Positions 1 to 8,163 of a stretch of 64,000 bases of DNA are shown piece by piece. The position numbers and the translations under genes were made by a program. Location: contig JAIXOM010000023.1 in assembly GCA_027486755.1 (NCBI GenBank), positions 1 to 64,000 on the forward strand. The letters are read 5' to 3'. This DNA comes from Comamonadaceae bacterium (lineage in GTDB: Bacteria; Pseudomonadota; Gammaproteobacteria; Burkholderiales; Burkholderiaceae_C). The notes under the pieces were generated by a model. It was not told the DNA's origin and did no database searches. It worked only from the letters and a program-made list of their open reading frames with translations. Position 1 is the first letter of the stretch. Every line of letters begins with the position of its first letter.

Positions 1-1503
1 AGCACCTGGAGCTACACCGACACCCGGACCCTGACCAACAACCAGGCCCCCAGCTACACCGCCCGCGTCTCCGACGCGGCCGGCAACCAGAGTGAGGCCG
101 GCACTGCCTACACCGCCATGGTCGATACCCAGGCGCCCACGACAACCCTGACTGCCGACACTGGTCCCAACACAGGCAACGCGACAGTGAAAAGCAGTGA
201 GGTCGGGACGGCCTACCTGGTTAAAACGGGTGGAACGGGAGCAGTGACGGTGAGCGATCTGGCCAGTATCACCAATGCCGACGGCGCCAAGTGGAACAGC
301 TTGTCCATCGACCAGTCAAAGGCCAACATCGATACCAGCCTGTCCTTGAGCGGCCTGGAAGACGGCACCTACAGCCTCTACGCCGTCGACGCGGCCGGCA
401 ATCTTTCGCAGGCAGCTGCAAACTCATACACCGTGGGTCCGGCTGCAGATACGACAGCGCCCAAGATTTCATCGATACAAATTGAATCAGCAAGCGTGAC
501 AGGCGGCGGCAACAGCAAAGTCATTGATGGCGGTGACACGATACGTTTTTCGATCACGATGAATGAGGATATTCAGGTTTCCAATCCTTCGGGCCTGAGG
601 CTTGGCTTCAAGATGGGCAATATCGTGAGCGGCGTCGGAACGACGGTAGATCGGTTCGCGACCTATTCTGAGGTGGTTGGCAACAAGATATTTTTTAGTT
701 ACACGGTCGACGCTCGGGATCTTGATATCAACGGCATCAGTATCAACGCAAGTAATACAACAAACTATGGACTGGTGCTAGGTAGTGCAAGCATCAAGGA
801 TTTGGCGAACAATGCGGCTTCAGGTACCGGTTCGACCGGAAACCTGTATTACGCCGCAAAAACGGATAACACGGAGTATCGAGTCAACGCCATTAGTCTT
901 GGTGGTTCAAACGGTTACCTTATTTATGGTAGCCAGGCAGAAGGGAACTGGTATTATGCTTGGGATCGCAGCGGAGATGGTGCTATTTCGTTTACTGCTG
1001 GTAATGATGCGTTCAACAGGCCCCCGCCGTATACCGGTTTTGATAATGTGAGGTATTCCGATGTATCTGCACTTAATGATGCTTCAGCATCGGCCAAGGT
1101 AGCCGGTACAGATTACACATATCAGCTGGTATTACCTAGGCTGGGTAACCCCTCGGATCAGTTGCTCGATCCCGCTGGATTCGCCAGAGAATACACAAAT
1201 ACCTCCGTCTCGAGTGGGTCAGCGAACAATCCACGCTACGACGGACTGCTGGCCTTGTGGGATGCCAATAATGGCACTTCCGGTAAATCTGGTGTTCCTT
1301 ATGGCTGGTCCAATAGAGAGGATGCCAGATATTTCTCGTCCGATGCCATGAATGATGGTGGCAGCAAGGTGGGACATGCGGTCATCGGACTGACCTATGG
1401 AGTGGCGCATATTGGCTATGACAATGGCTATTATTATGACTCTCTCAATGACTTCGGTATTAATACAAACAACCGAAGTCTTGCAACTTTCCAGGTGATT
1501 TAA
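1..1503 (+). CDS. Large Ig-repeat surface adhesin, 3' part (5' end outside window)
   Basis: The frame is open from base 1 with no stop, so this is the C-terminal ~500 residues of a longer protein. The first ~145 residues are Ig-like repeats with the recurring 'DAAGN' turn and 'DTQAPTT' linker of large RTX/BapA-type adhesins. From about nt 460 the sequence changes to a different module: a beta-rich region, then a terminal ~85 residues rich in Gly, Tyr and Asn (GYDNGYYYDS). This end resembles, by eye only, the C-type-lectin-like ends of some invasins. GC falls from 65-73% in the first 120 bases to about 45% in nt 841-960, so the tail looks like a separately acquired module. The protein is presumably secreted and cell-surface; no secretion signal can be judged because the N-terminus is missing. 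The ATG at 118 is internal. Confidence 0.75.
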   Translation, partial: STWSYTDTRTLTNNQAPSYTARVSDAAGNQSEAGTAYTAMVDTQAPTTTLTADTGPNTGNATVKSSEVGTAYLVKTGGTGAVTVSDLASITNADGAKWNSLSIDQSKANIDTSLSLSGLEDGTYSLYAVDAAGNLSQAAANSYTVGPAADTTAPKISSIQIESASVTGGGNSKVIDGGDTIRFSITMNEDIQVSNPSGLRLGFKMGNIVSGVGTTVDRFATYSEVVGNKIFFSYTVDARDLDINGISINASNTTNYGLVLGSASIKDLANNAASGTGSTGNLYYAAKTDNTEYRVNAISLGGSNGYLIYGSQAEGNWYYAWDRSGDGAISFTAGNDAFNRPPPYTGFDNVRYSDVSALNDASASAKVAGTDYTYQLVLPRLGNPSDQLLDPAGFAREYTNTSVSSGSANNPRYDGLLALWDANNGTSGKSGVPYGWSNREDARYFSSDAMNDGGSKVGHAVIGLTYGVAHIGYDNGYYYDSLNDFGINTNNRSLATFQVI

Positions 1504-1806
1504 TGTTTATTTCATCTTTTGTGCTTTCTGAAGGAGCGAAGGAATGCGGCTTGCTACCAATGCAAAGGGCTGCCGTGCAGCGCCAGCTTCCTGCAGGCAG
1601 GGTGACGCTTGGCGCTCCGAGCCCCTGCGCTTGGGCTTTTTGCGCCTTGACTGCTTGATGCTGGCAAGCCAAGGCCTTTTCGCAGGCGGGTCGATAGGGT
1701 TTTGTGTTTTTTCGTTTCGTCTCTAGTGGGTAGTTATTGGGTTTATTTGATATGACGATGGTGCGTTGAATTTAATCAAAGTCTTATATTTTTTGAAGGA
1801 GTCCGT
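1504..1806. other. Intergenic region, mixed composition
   Basis: This is 303 bases between the adhesin and the next small gene. It holds a weak terminator-like hairpin (1620-1641). An ATG at 1544 has a good AAGGAG in front but opens only a 60-codon frame with Cys/Arg-rich, non-protein-like content. The last 60 bases before 1807 are about 30% GC and may hold the promoter of the next gene. Confidence 0.5.
1620..1641 (+). terminator. Possible weak rho-independent terminator of the adhesin gene
   Basis: A five-base stem AGCCC (1620-1624) pairs with GGGCT (1633-1637) and is followed by a run of five T. The stem is short and it lies 117 bases after the stop codon, so this is tentative. Confidence 0.3.
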
Positions 1807-2154
1807 ATGACCTATGCAAACGTTATTTCGGCCATTGTTGCAGCAATTGCTGCGCTGGCATTATTGATACCAGGGCTTGACGCCCTGGAAAGTTCGCTCC
1901 TGCGGCTTCAGGAGTCCAAAGTCGCCGAAGCCACCGAGCAATGTTATGCCATCGTGGCCCGCGAGAAGACCAAGTTCGATCAGGTCGATGCTGCACAAAC
2001 GGCCTGTGTCCAACGGCTCTCAAATGAGATTAATAAAAATTTTGCTACCGCTCTCGATATGATTGCCACCTTCCGTCAGACGGTGCTTTTGCAACAGGCC
2101 TCTGCCGCTGCTTCTGCGGCCTCGGGCGCGACTTCCACAGCATCCGGCACTTAG
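1807..2154 (+). CDS. Small unknown protein with one membrane helix and coiled coil
   Basis: 115 residues. A strong ribosome-binding site (AAGGAG, 1796-1801) precedes the ATG. Residues ~5-25 form a hydrophobic helix (ISAIVAAIAALALLIPG). They are followed by a charged helical stretch with two cysteines (EQCYAIV, AQTACVQR) and an Ala/Ser/Thr-rich tail, so the body is probably helical and anchored in the inner membrane. I do not recognise the family. It sits alone between the adhesin and the oligosaccharyltransferase; a role in the surface-structure locus is only suggested by position. Confidence 0.55.
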   Translation: MTYANVISAIVAAIAALALLIPGLDALESSLLRLQESKVAEATEQCYAIVAREKTKFDQVDAAQTACVQRLSNEINKNFATALDMIATFRQTVLLQQASAAASAASGATSTASGT

Positions 2155-2589
2155 CGATCTACATATTGGATTTATGGCCGGTGGGTACATGGGCGAGGGA
2201 CTGAAGGCGAGACCTCCATACTCCTTGAGTCTTTGGTGTTGGCTGCCTCTAGCGAGGTCCGGCAGTCTTGCAGGTGGGCAGCACTCTGGCGGTTGGCAAT
2301 GGGCACCCGCCTGGCATACCCGGTTCGATGTGTCTGGCTGAAGCCAGATTGCTGGCTCAGTCCGCTACCCAGTCGAATGATGATCCGCGCCGGTCGTCGG
2401 ACCGTCTCCGGTTGCTGCCGTGTCTATGGCTCAGGCCGCAGATTTGGCCACGCAGCCAGCCTTTTCGACTTGGCGACCTGTACTTTTGATGAGGCTGAGG
2501 CCACTGGATCTCAGTTTGTGGGTGTTTATTTGCCTAAAGGCTAAGGCATTTAAAGTTGCTAGTGCTTATTTTTTAAGAATCAATACATC
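2155..2589. other. Intergenic region without a supported gene
   Basis: 435 bases. Several short frames are open here but none gives a protein-like sequence or has a convincing ribosome-binding site. The last 60 bases are AT-richer (run of T at 2569-2574) and could carry the promoter of the next gene. No terminator with a clear T-run was seen. Confidence 0.45.
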
Positions 2590-4446
2590 ATGGGCTTCCT
2601 CCACCGCAGCCTCTGGGTGCTCTGCGCGCTTTACTTTCTCGGCCTCATGCATTTCTTCATGAGCCACCGGGGTGGCGCCGCGCTGGACCTGCCTTTCAAT
2701 GCCTGGGGCTGGATGTTCGCCAGCATGGTGGCCGGTCTGGGCCTGTGGCTGTCGGCGCAGCGCAGGGCTTTGGTCTGGACCCCTTTGCAAAGTGCCTGGT
2801 GGCTGGCCGCCTTTTTGATGGTGCTGCCGCTTTTGTACCCAGGGCAGGAGGTGCGGGCCTATGCCATCCCCCGTCTCTTGGGCCTGGGGGCTGGTTTGCT
2901 GGTTTTGCTAGGCCTGGCGCAGTGGTCGCTGGATGCGCGTGGCCGCGAGCGGCTGATGTACCTGGTGCTCGGCGGGGTGGCCATAGAGGCAGTGCTCGGC
3001 ATGGTGCAGTTTTTCTTCTTCGGTCCCAATAACTTCATGGGCTACGACGCCCGCTTGAACCGGCCGACGGGCATCTTCCAGCAGGTCAATGTGATGGCCA
3101 GTTTCATGGCCACCGGGCTGATGATGGCGGCCTGGTTGGAAGCGCGGGCCGCCCTTGCCCTGCCGGCAGCGTCTACCGATAGGCGGGAACGAATCAAGGC
3201 CCAGGCCCTGAGCGCCTCGCGCTGGGGCGTCATGGCCGCCGCCGGGTTTTTGCTGGTATTGGTGCAGTCACGGGCTGGTTTGCTTGGGGCTGCGCTTGGC
3301 CTTTTGCTCTTGGCGCCGCACTTACAGCAGCGGCGCAGGCTAGGCCGGGTCTTGCTTCTGGTGGCTTTGGGTGTGGCCTTGGCCCTGCTGTGCCAGTGGC
3401 TAGGCGCGGGTGCCGAGAGCAAGGGCGCCGCGCAGCGGGGCGAGCAGGCCTATACATCCGTAGGGGTACGCACCGCTTATTGGGCTCAGGGTCTGAAGAT
3501 GATCGCAGAGTCGCCCTGGGTGGGTTGGGGCTACGGCCGCTTTGAGGCCGCCTTCCTGGAGTTTTACATGGCGGCCAAGCAACTCGATCCTGCTATGCCT
3601 GACCTCGGAGGCATCGTCACGCATCCTCACAATGAATTTTTGTACTGGGCCATCGAGGGTGGTCTATTACCAGTCTTGGGCTTGCTCATCATGGGCCTGG
3701 CTTTGCTTCGGCGCTTGCTCCAGGCGCCGCACTGGCGGCAGTCCTGCGCCCTGCTCGCTCTGGTGTTTCCCATGCTGCTCTACAGCCAGACCGAATATCC
3801 GTTTTACCTGGCGGCGGTTCTGTGGCTGGTCTTCATCATCCTGGTCCATGTGATCGACGCCGAGGTCGAAGACCTGGCCCTTGCTGCCGGCCGCCCGGCC
3901 AGCCTGCGGGCATGGGCCTATCGCCCGGCATGGCTGGTGCGTGGCCTGGCCCTGCTGGTTCCTTTGACGGTGCTGCCCTTTATGCTCACCACCTTACACA
4001 CCCTGCGGGTGCTCCACCAGTATGAGACGGGCCGCTACCAGAATCCCGAACTCATGCACCAGGTCATCAACCCGGTGGGCCTGCTCAGCCGGGTGGAGTT
4101 TGGTGTTTACATGCCGCAGCTGATCGGTGCGTTCATGACCGGCAATATGGCTGTGGTTCAGACCTATGCCGATTGGGCTCAGCTCTATGTCAAGCACACG
4201 CCGCGGCCGGTAGTCTACGTCGGACTCATGCAAGCCTTGACCGCCCTTGGCCGGCCTTCAGAGGCTGAGGCCGTGCGCAAGCATGGGCTGATGCTCTATC
4301 CCCACTGGCAAGGCCTGCAGGCTTCGGGTGCGGGGGGAGCGTCTGCGTCGGGCGCAACAAGGGCTGCAACTTCGGCCAACTCGGCTCCGGTATCGGCGAC
4401 TGCGTCGTCGCTTGCGCCACCCGCCGCGCCGCCGGTCACACGCTAG
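2590..4446 (+). CDS. PglL/Wzy-type O-oligosaccharyltransferase (probable pilin glycosylase)
   Basis: 618 residues and polytopic, with about a dozen hydrophobic segments and an Ala/Ser/Pro-rich tail. Two family hallmarks are clear: 'TGIFQQVNVMAS' around residue 160 (the G-x-F-x-Q-x-N motif) and 'HPHNEFLYWAIEGG' at residues 345-358 (the periplasmic H-x-H-N-E loop of Wzy_C/PglL enzymes). Such enzymes transfer a lipid-linked glycan to protein (PglL/PilO-Tfp) or to lipid A (WaaL). Location directly upstream of a prepilin gene favours a pilin O-glycosylase, but ligase or polymerase activity cannot be excluded. No good Shine-Dalgarno is seen before the ATG at 2590, so the start is only probable. Confidence 0.75.
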   Translation: MGFLHRSLWVLCALYFLGLMHFFMSHRGGAALDLPFNAWGWMFASMVAGLGLWLSAQRRALVWTPLQSAWWLAAFLMVLPLLYPGQEVRAYAIPRLLGLGAGLLVLLGLAQWSLDARGRERLMYLVLGGVAIEAVLGMVQFFFFGPNNFMGYDARLNRPTGIFQQVNVMASFMATGLMMAAWLEARAALALPAASTDRRERIKAQALSASRWGVMAAAGFLLVLVQSRAGLLGAALGLLLLAPHLQQRRRLGRVLLLVALGVALALLCQWLGAGAESKGAAQRGEQAYTSVGVRTAYWAQGLKMIAESPWVGWGYGRFEAAFLEFYMAAKQLDPAMPDLGGIVTHPHNEFLYWAIEGGLLPVLGLLIMGLALLRRLLQAPHWRQSCALLALVFPMLLYSQTEYPFYLAAVLWLVFIILVHVIDAEVEDLALAAGRPASLRAWAYRPAWLVRGLALLVPLTVLPFMLTTLHTLRVLHQYETGRYQNPELMHQVINPVGLLSRVEFGVYMPQLIGAFMTGNMAVVQTYADWAQLYVKHTPRPVVYVGLMQALTALGRPSEAEAVRKHGLMLYPHWQGLQASGAGGASASGATRAATSANSAPVSATASSLAPPAAPPVTR

Positions 4447-4583
4447 ATCCAGCGGGGCTCCAGCCTCGCCTGGGCGCCCCATGCGCCTGCCTGTTGTGTC
4501 TTAGGCGTTTTCAAAGAGCAAGAGCGCCTGATTTCATCCGTGGGCCAGGCTTCGGCTCCAGCCACCCCCGCCGCCCGCCATCA

Positions 4584-4603
4584 CTGCCCGCCTTCGCGGG
4601 CAG
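4584..4603. repeat. Perfect GC-rich stem-loop after the oligosaccharyltransferase gene
   Basis: CTGCCCGC (4584-4591) and GCGGGCAG (4596-4603) form a perfect 8-bp stem with a CTTC tetraloop. No T-run follows, so it is not a typical intrinsic terminator. It may be an mRNA-stabilising 3' structure or a dispersed palindrome. Confidence 0.5.
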
Positions 4604-4680
4604 AGCCTGCCTTTATGCCTTAGTCGTGGGCGCTGTCCGCCACCCCATCTCAACCCACTCCTGGCTCCGCTCCCGATTAG

Positions 4681-4984
4681 ACAGGTGATGGCGTGACGTT
4701 CACGATCAAGGACAGAAATTTACGATATTTAAATTCACAGTCCATCGACTTCGACACAATTACTCGAGGCTATAAATAACGAACCATTAGCCTTAAACAA
4801 GAAGATTTAGAAAAAATAGCAATTCTACGAATAGCAAAGTCATCTGGAAGCGCACTAAAAAGCAATTCACTGAGGCTTACATCATTTAACACTATCTGGG
4901 CTGACAATTTAATTTATTTAACACCTCGATATTTTAGCTCTTCAACAATGAAAACCCCTTAACTTCCTCTTTAGGAGTCTTTTC
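4681..4984 (+). other. AT-rich island with an interrupted reading frame
   Basis: Bases 4741-4980 are about 35% GC by hand count, far below the surroundings. One frame runs from a GTG at 4693 to TAA at 4960-4962 and is broken only by a TAA at 4777-4779. The second part encodes 60 residues (e.g. 'LKQEDLEKIAILRIAKSS'). It may be the remnant of a foreign gene or simply an AT-rich promoter/leader for the pilin gene. The last bases hold the ribosome-binding site TAGGAG used by the pilin gene. Confidence 0.35.
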
Positions 4985-5641
4985 GTGAAATCTCAATCTC
5001 AAATTCATATTAAAAAGTCGCAGCGTGGCTACAGCCTCATTGAGCTGTCAATTGTTCTGGCCATTATTGCGGTGATCATTGCCGGCGCGATATTCGGTGT
5101 ACAGGCTATTTTGCGTGCCAACAATGTCAACAAAACCATTTCCCAGACAAATATTGCAGTCAATAAGATTGTTGCTAAATTAATACGCGATAACAACTAT
5201 GCCGGAGCAACAACGCAAAATCTGTCCGCACAGGGTCAAGAGGTCTGGGACGCCAATGCCATCACAAATGGTGGCGCTGCGAATGCAGACATCCAGCACC
5301 CATTTGGCAATAGTATTTTTGTCAGGCCCTTGAGTGCTGCTGAGTTTAATCTTGATCCTAATCAGGCGTACGTTTATACCCTGACAGGTATTCCTGTTGC
5401 CGCTTGTTCCGATCTCGCAGCTGGCCTTGAGGGCTTGGCTCTGGCTGCTTCAATTAGGAATGGCGCTGCATTGGCAAATAATGCTGCTGCCCCGGACCTG
5501 ATGGCCAACGCTGGTGCGTCCATCAAGCGGCCGGTTAATGGTGCCGCCGCAGCCATCATCTACTCCAACGCTGTGACTGTCGCCGCTTGCACAGGAAACA
5601 GCAGCACGGCAGACATTTCGCTGCTGATTCCCCGTCGTTGA
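4985..5641 (+). CDS. pilS: Type IVb major prepilin (PilS-like)
   Basis: 218 residues, GTG start with TAGGAG upstream. A class III signal peptide is plain: a 15-residue basic leader ending 'KKSQRG', cleavage before Tyr, then 'YSLIELSIVLAIIAVIIAG' with Glu at mature position 5. The long leader and non-Phe first residue are type IVb traits. Two cysteines (C141, C202) could form the C-terminal disulphide of pilins. It would be cleaved by the peptidase at 16461 and assembled by PilQ/PilR. Local GC is low (about 40% in 5101-5160), unlike the following pil genes. The stop TGA (5639-5641) overlaps an ATG at 5641, but the next gene probably starts at 5659. Confidence 0.9.
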   Translation: MKSQSQIHIKKSQRGYSLIELSIVLAIIAVIIAGAIFGVQAILRANNVNKTISQTNIAVNKIVAKLIRDNNYAGATTQNLSAQGQEVWDANAITNGGAANADIQHPFGNSIFVRPLSAAEFNLDPNQAYVYTLTGIPVAACSDLAAGLEGLALAASIRNGAALANNAAAPDLMANAGASIKRPVNGAAAAIIYSNAVTVAACTGNSSTADISLLIPRR

Positions 5642-5658
5642 TGCAAAAGGGCCGAGCC

Positions 5659-6417
5659 ATGATGTTCAAACCCTGTTTGCTTCTGGGCTTGGCCTGCGGC
5701 TTGTCGGCCTGGGCTCAAGCCGCCGAACCGGCGCCGCCCCAGGCTACGCCCGAGATCCAGTGGCTGCGCAGCTTGCGTCCGGCCCTGGAGCGCTCACCGG
5801 GGGCGGCTCCCGCCGCCGAGCCGGCGGGCGCTGGCGCTGCCGCAAGTGCCGCAGCGCGTCCTGACACGGCTGTCACCCCTACAGCCACAGTTGCGGCCCC
5901 TACAGCCGCGGCCCCTACGGCCCCTACGCCGACGAGCTCCGCAAGCCCCATAGCCCCTACTGCTACCGCCCCTACCGCCACGGCCCCTACCGCCACAGCA
6001 CCTACTGCCACAGCTCCTACCGCTACAGCTCCTACCGCTACAGCTCCTACCGCTACAGCACCTACAGCTGCAGCCGCAGTCCCTAAGGTCGATACCACCG
6101 CACCGGCTCAGCCAGCCACCGTTAAGGCTGCTTCAGCCGAGCTACCGCAGGCTCAGGAGTGGGCCATTTTGCTCAGCGACAAGACGCTTTACCGCACCAT
6201 GCGTCGCTGGGCACAGCAGGCTAATTTGCAGCTGCTCTGGCAGGTCGACCGCGATTACCCCATCGAGGCCGAGCTGGTGTTCAACAGCTCGCTGCACCAG
6301 GCCGTAGGCCAGGTCATGGCGGGTGTGGCCCTCACCGACTATCCCTTGCAGGCGGTGTTCAATTCCTCCGCCCGGGTTTTGCGGGTGGTGCGCCACATGG
6401 ACGATCAGCGCCGATAG
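5659..6417 (+). CDS. TcpQ-domain pilus assembly protein (PilL-like)
   Basis: 252 residues. The start at 5659 is chosen because an AAGGG lies 8 bases upstream and a signal peptide follows (MMFKPCLLLGLACGLSAWAQ, cut near AQA). The middle is a low-complexity Ala/Pro/Thr linker with seven exact PTATA repeats (residues 100-134) and one degenerate copy. Residues ~165-250 match the TcpQ/PilL domain by eye: 'WAILLSDKTLYRTMRRWAQQ', then 'LLWQVDRDYPIEAE', then 'LRVVRH'. In Tcp and R64-type pili this domain works with the outer-membrane secretin. The linker could let it span the periplasm. It directly precedes pilN, as expected for a secretin partner. Confidence 0.75.
   Translation: MMFKPCLLLGLACGLSAWAQAAEPAPPQATPEIQWLRSLRPALERSPGAAPAAEPAGAGAAASAAARPDTAVTPTATVAAPTAAAPTAPTPTSSASPIAPTATAPTATAPTATAPTATAPTATAPTATAPTATAPTAAAAVPKVDTTAPAQPATVKAASAELPQAQEWAILLSDKTLYRTMRRWAQQANLQLLWQVDRDYPIEAELVFNSSLHQAVGQVMAGVALTDYPLQAVFNSSARVLRVVRHMDDQRR
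5956..6075 (+). repeat. 15-bp in-frame minisatellite encoding PTATA
   Basis: Seven consecutive 15-bp units (5956-6060), each encoding Pro-Thr-Ala-Thr-Ala with mainly third-base differences, are followed by a degenerate eighth unit (PTAAA). Units five and six are identical. Copy-number change would lengthen or shorten the periplasmic linker in 5-residue steps without a frameshift. Confidence 0.9.
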
Positions 6418-6511
6418 CCCTTTGTTAACCCTTGTTAGCTCTTGTTTTTCCCTGGCAGCACCTACCGCTTGCCTTACCGAATGACCTACTTCGCTACGCA
6501 GAGATCCACCT

Positions 6512-8158
6512 ATGAGCCCCTTTTATTTACGTCCCTTGTGCCTGGCCATGGCGCTCGGCCTGCAGGCATGCAGCAGCGGCTTTGACAAGGCCAATGATGA
6601 AGTCCACCGTGCCAGCAACGAGCGTTCCCAGCAGGCCCAGACCCTGGCCCGGCAGGTCAAGCCTATGGCGCCGTTGGTGTCTGAAGAAAAGGCGGTGCGC
6701 TTTACCTCGCGCTCCATCCCCCTGGTGCGTTCAGCCATGCTGCCCTCGCATATCGAAAGCATCACCGTGCGCTATCCAGGCCGCCACAGCCTTAGCACCA
6801 TTGCTGACATCCTCACCCGTACCTTGGGCGTGGTGGTGCTCATGACGCCTGACGCCTTGCAAGATCCGCGCAGCTACGCGCCGGGCCGTGCGGCTGCGGC
6901 AACGGGTGCGGGTGCCAATGCAGCCTTGTTGCCCGGCTTGCTGTCGCCCGGCCAATCGGGCGCTACAGGCGGTGACCCCATGCCGCAGCTGACCAACCAG
7001 GCCCTGCAGGCAGGGGCATCGCGGCTCAACCTCACGCCCGAGCAGGTCGGCACCACCTTCGAGCTCAACTACTCCGGCCCCTTGGCCGGCCTGCTCGATT
7101 GGCTGGCCAGCCAGGCGCAGCTTCGCTGGTCCTATGAAGACGAGCGCATCGTGTTTCGCCGGGTGGTAACCCAGTACATCCAGGTCAAGACCTTGCCCGG
7201 CGCGCTCAAGGGCTCCACCAGTTTCAGCTCCAACATCAGCAGCGGATCTTCCAGCCTTTCCAGTGAGCTCGGGGGCGATCTGTGGGCCGCCTTGCAAGCC
7301 ACGCTACCCTTGCTCGTCTCTGGCAGTGGTCAGTTCTATCTCGACACCCGCCTGGGCATGATCACCGTGCGTGACGCGATTGCCAACGTCAAAGAGGTTG
7401 AGCGCTATGTCGAGCAGATCAACCAGCTGTTTCTTCGCCAGGTCAATATCCAGGTGGAGATCATTCAGGTCGACATGAACACCGAGGCGCAAAGCGGCAT
7501 CGACTGGGGCGAAGTCTCGCGCACGCTCAGCAGTGGCGCGATCTTGCGCAGCAGCGGCCCCGCCTTCAATGCTGGCAGCACCACATCGGGCAGCATTGGT
7601 CTGTACCGAGGCGATGCGCAGGTCTTGTTCAAGGCGCTGGAGCGTTACGGCCGAGTGAGCAATATGTATTCGGCGGTGCTCAACACCCTGCATCGCCAGC
7701 CGGTGCCGCTGAGCGTGACCAATTCAAAAACCTATCTGCGCTCCATCAGCGCAGGGGTCGTCAGCACCGCAGGCGCCGTCAGTTCGGGCCCGACCTTGTC
7801 GGTGGCCGACCTCAATACGGGCTTCACACTGAGCCTGGTACCGGCCATTTTGGACTCCAACCGCGTCCTGCTCGAGTCGTCCATAGGCATCAGCTCGACC
7901 CGCGAACTGCAGCAGTATTCCACCGGCACCGGCTTTGGCCAGACCGTGCTGCAGCAGCCCAATGTCGACAACTTCCAGAATGTGCAGCGGGTCAGCATGT
8001 CCCTGGGTGAAACCTTGGTGCTGCTGGGCTATCAGTATGAGGAGGCTCGAACCACGGTGACCGATGTGGTGCGCGACAAGATCCCCGCCTCCCGGCTGGG
8101 CGTGGGCAGCAAGAAGAGCGTCATCATTTTGCTGACGCCCTCACTGAGCGGAAGCTGA
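6512..8158 (+). CDS. pilN: PilN-family type IVb pilus secretin lipoprotein
   Basis: 548 residues. A lipoprotein signal peptide ends with lipobox L-Q-A-C (Cys20), which fits the R64 PilN type of secretin that carries its own lipid anchor. The N-terminal half has short N-domain-like segments ('TTFELNYSGPLAGLLDWLAS'). Residues ~290-548 form the secretin domain: 'RQVNIQVEIIQVDMNTEAQS' and, near the end, 'SLGETLVLLGYQYEE'. The product forms the outer-membrane channel through which the pilus leaves the cell. PilO starts 5 bases after its stop. Confidence 0.92.
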   Translation: MSPFYLRPLCLAMALGLQACSSGFDKANDEVHRASNERSQQAQTLARQVKPMAPLVSEEKAVRFTSRSIPLVRSAMLPSHIESITVRYPGRHSLSTIADILTRTLGVVVLMTPDALQDPRSYAPGRAAAATGAGANAALLPGLLSPGQSGATGGDPMPQLTNQALQAGASRLNLTPEQVGTTFELNYSGPLAGLLDWLASQAQLRWSYEDERIVFRRVVTQYIQVKTLPGALKGSTSFSSNISSGSSSLSSELGGDLWAALQATLPLLVSGSGQFYLDTRLGMITVRDAIANVKEVERYVEQINQLFLRQVNIQVEIIQVDMNTEAQSGIDWGEVSRTLSSGAILRSSGPAFNAGSTTSGSIGLYRGDAQVLFKALERYGRVSNMYSAVLNTLHRQPVPLSVTNSKTYLRSISAGVVSTAGAVSSGPTLSVADLNTGFTLSLVPAILDSNRVLLESSIGISSTRELQQYSTGTGFGQTVLQQPNVDNFQNVQRVSMSLGETLVLLGYQYEEARTTVTDVVRDKIPASRLGVGSKKSVIILLTPSLSGS

Positions 8159-8163
8159 GCATC

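Noticed and set aside
1544..1726. 60-codon frame with a good AAGGAG upstream
   Set aside because: Composition is Arg/Cys/Ser-rich with no recognisable pattern, and a terminator-like hairpin lies inside it. Kept only as a note in the intergenic entry.
5715..6098. 127-codon Val/Ala/Gly repeat frame on the minus strand
   Set aside because: It is the antisense image of the PTATA repeat in the TcpQ-domain gene.
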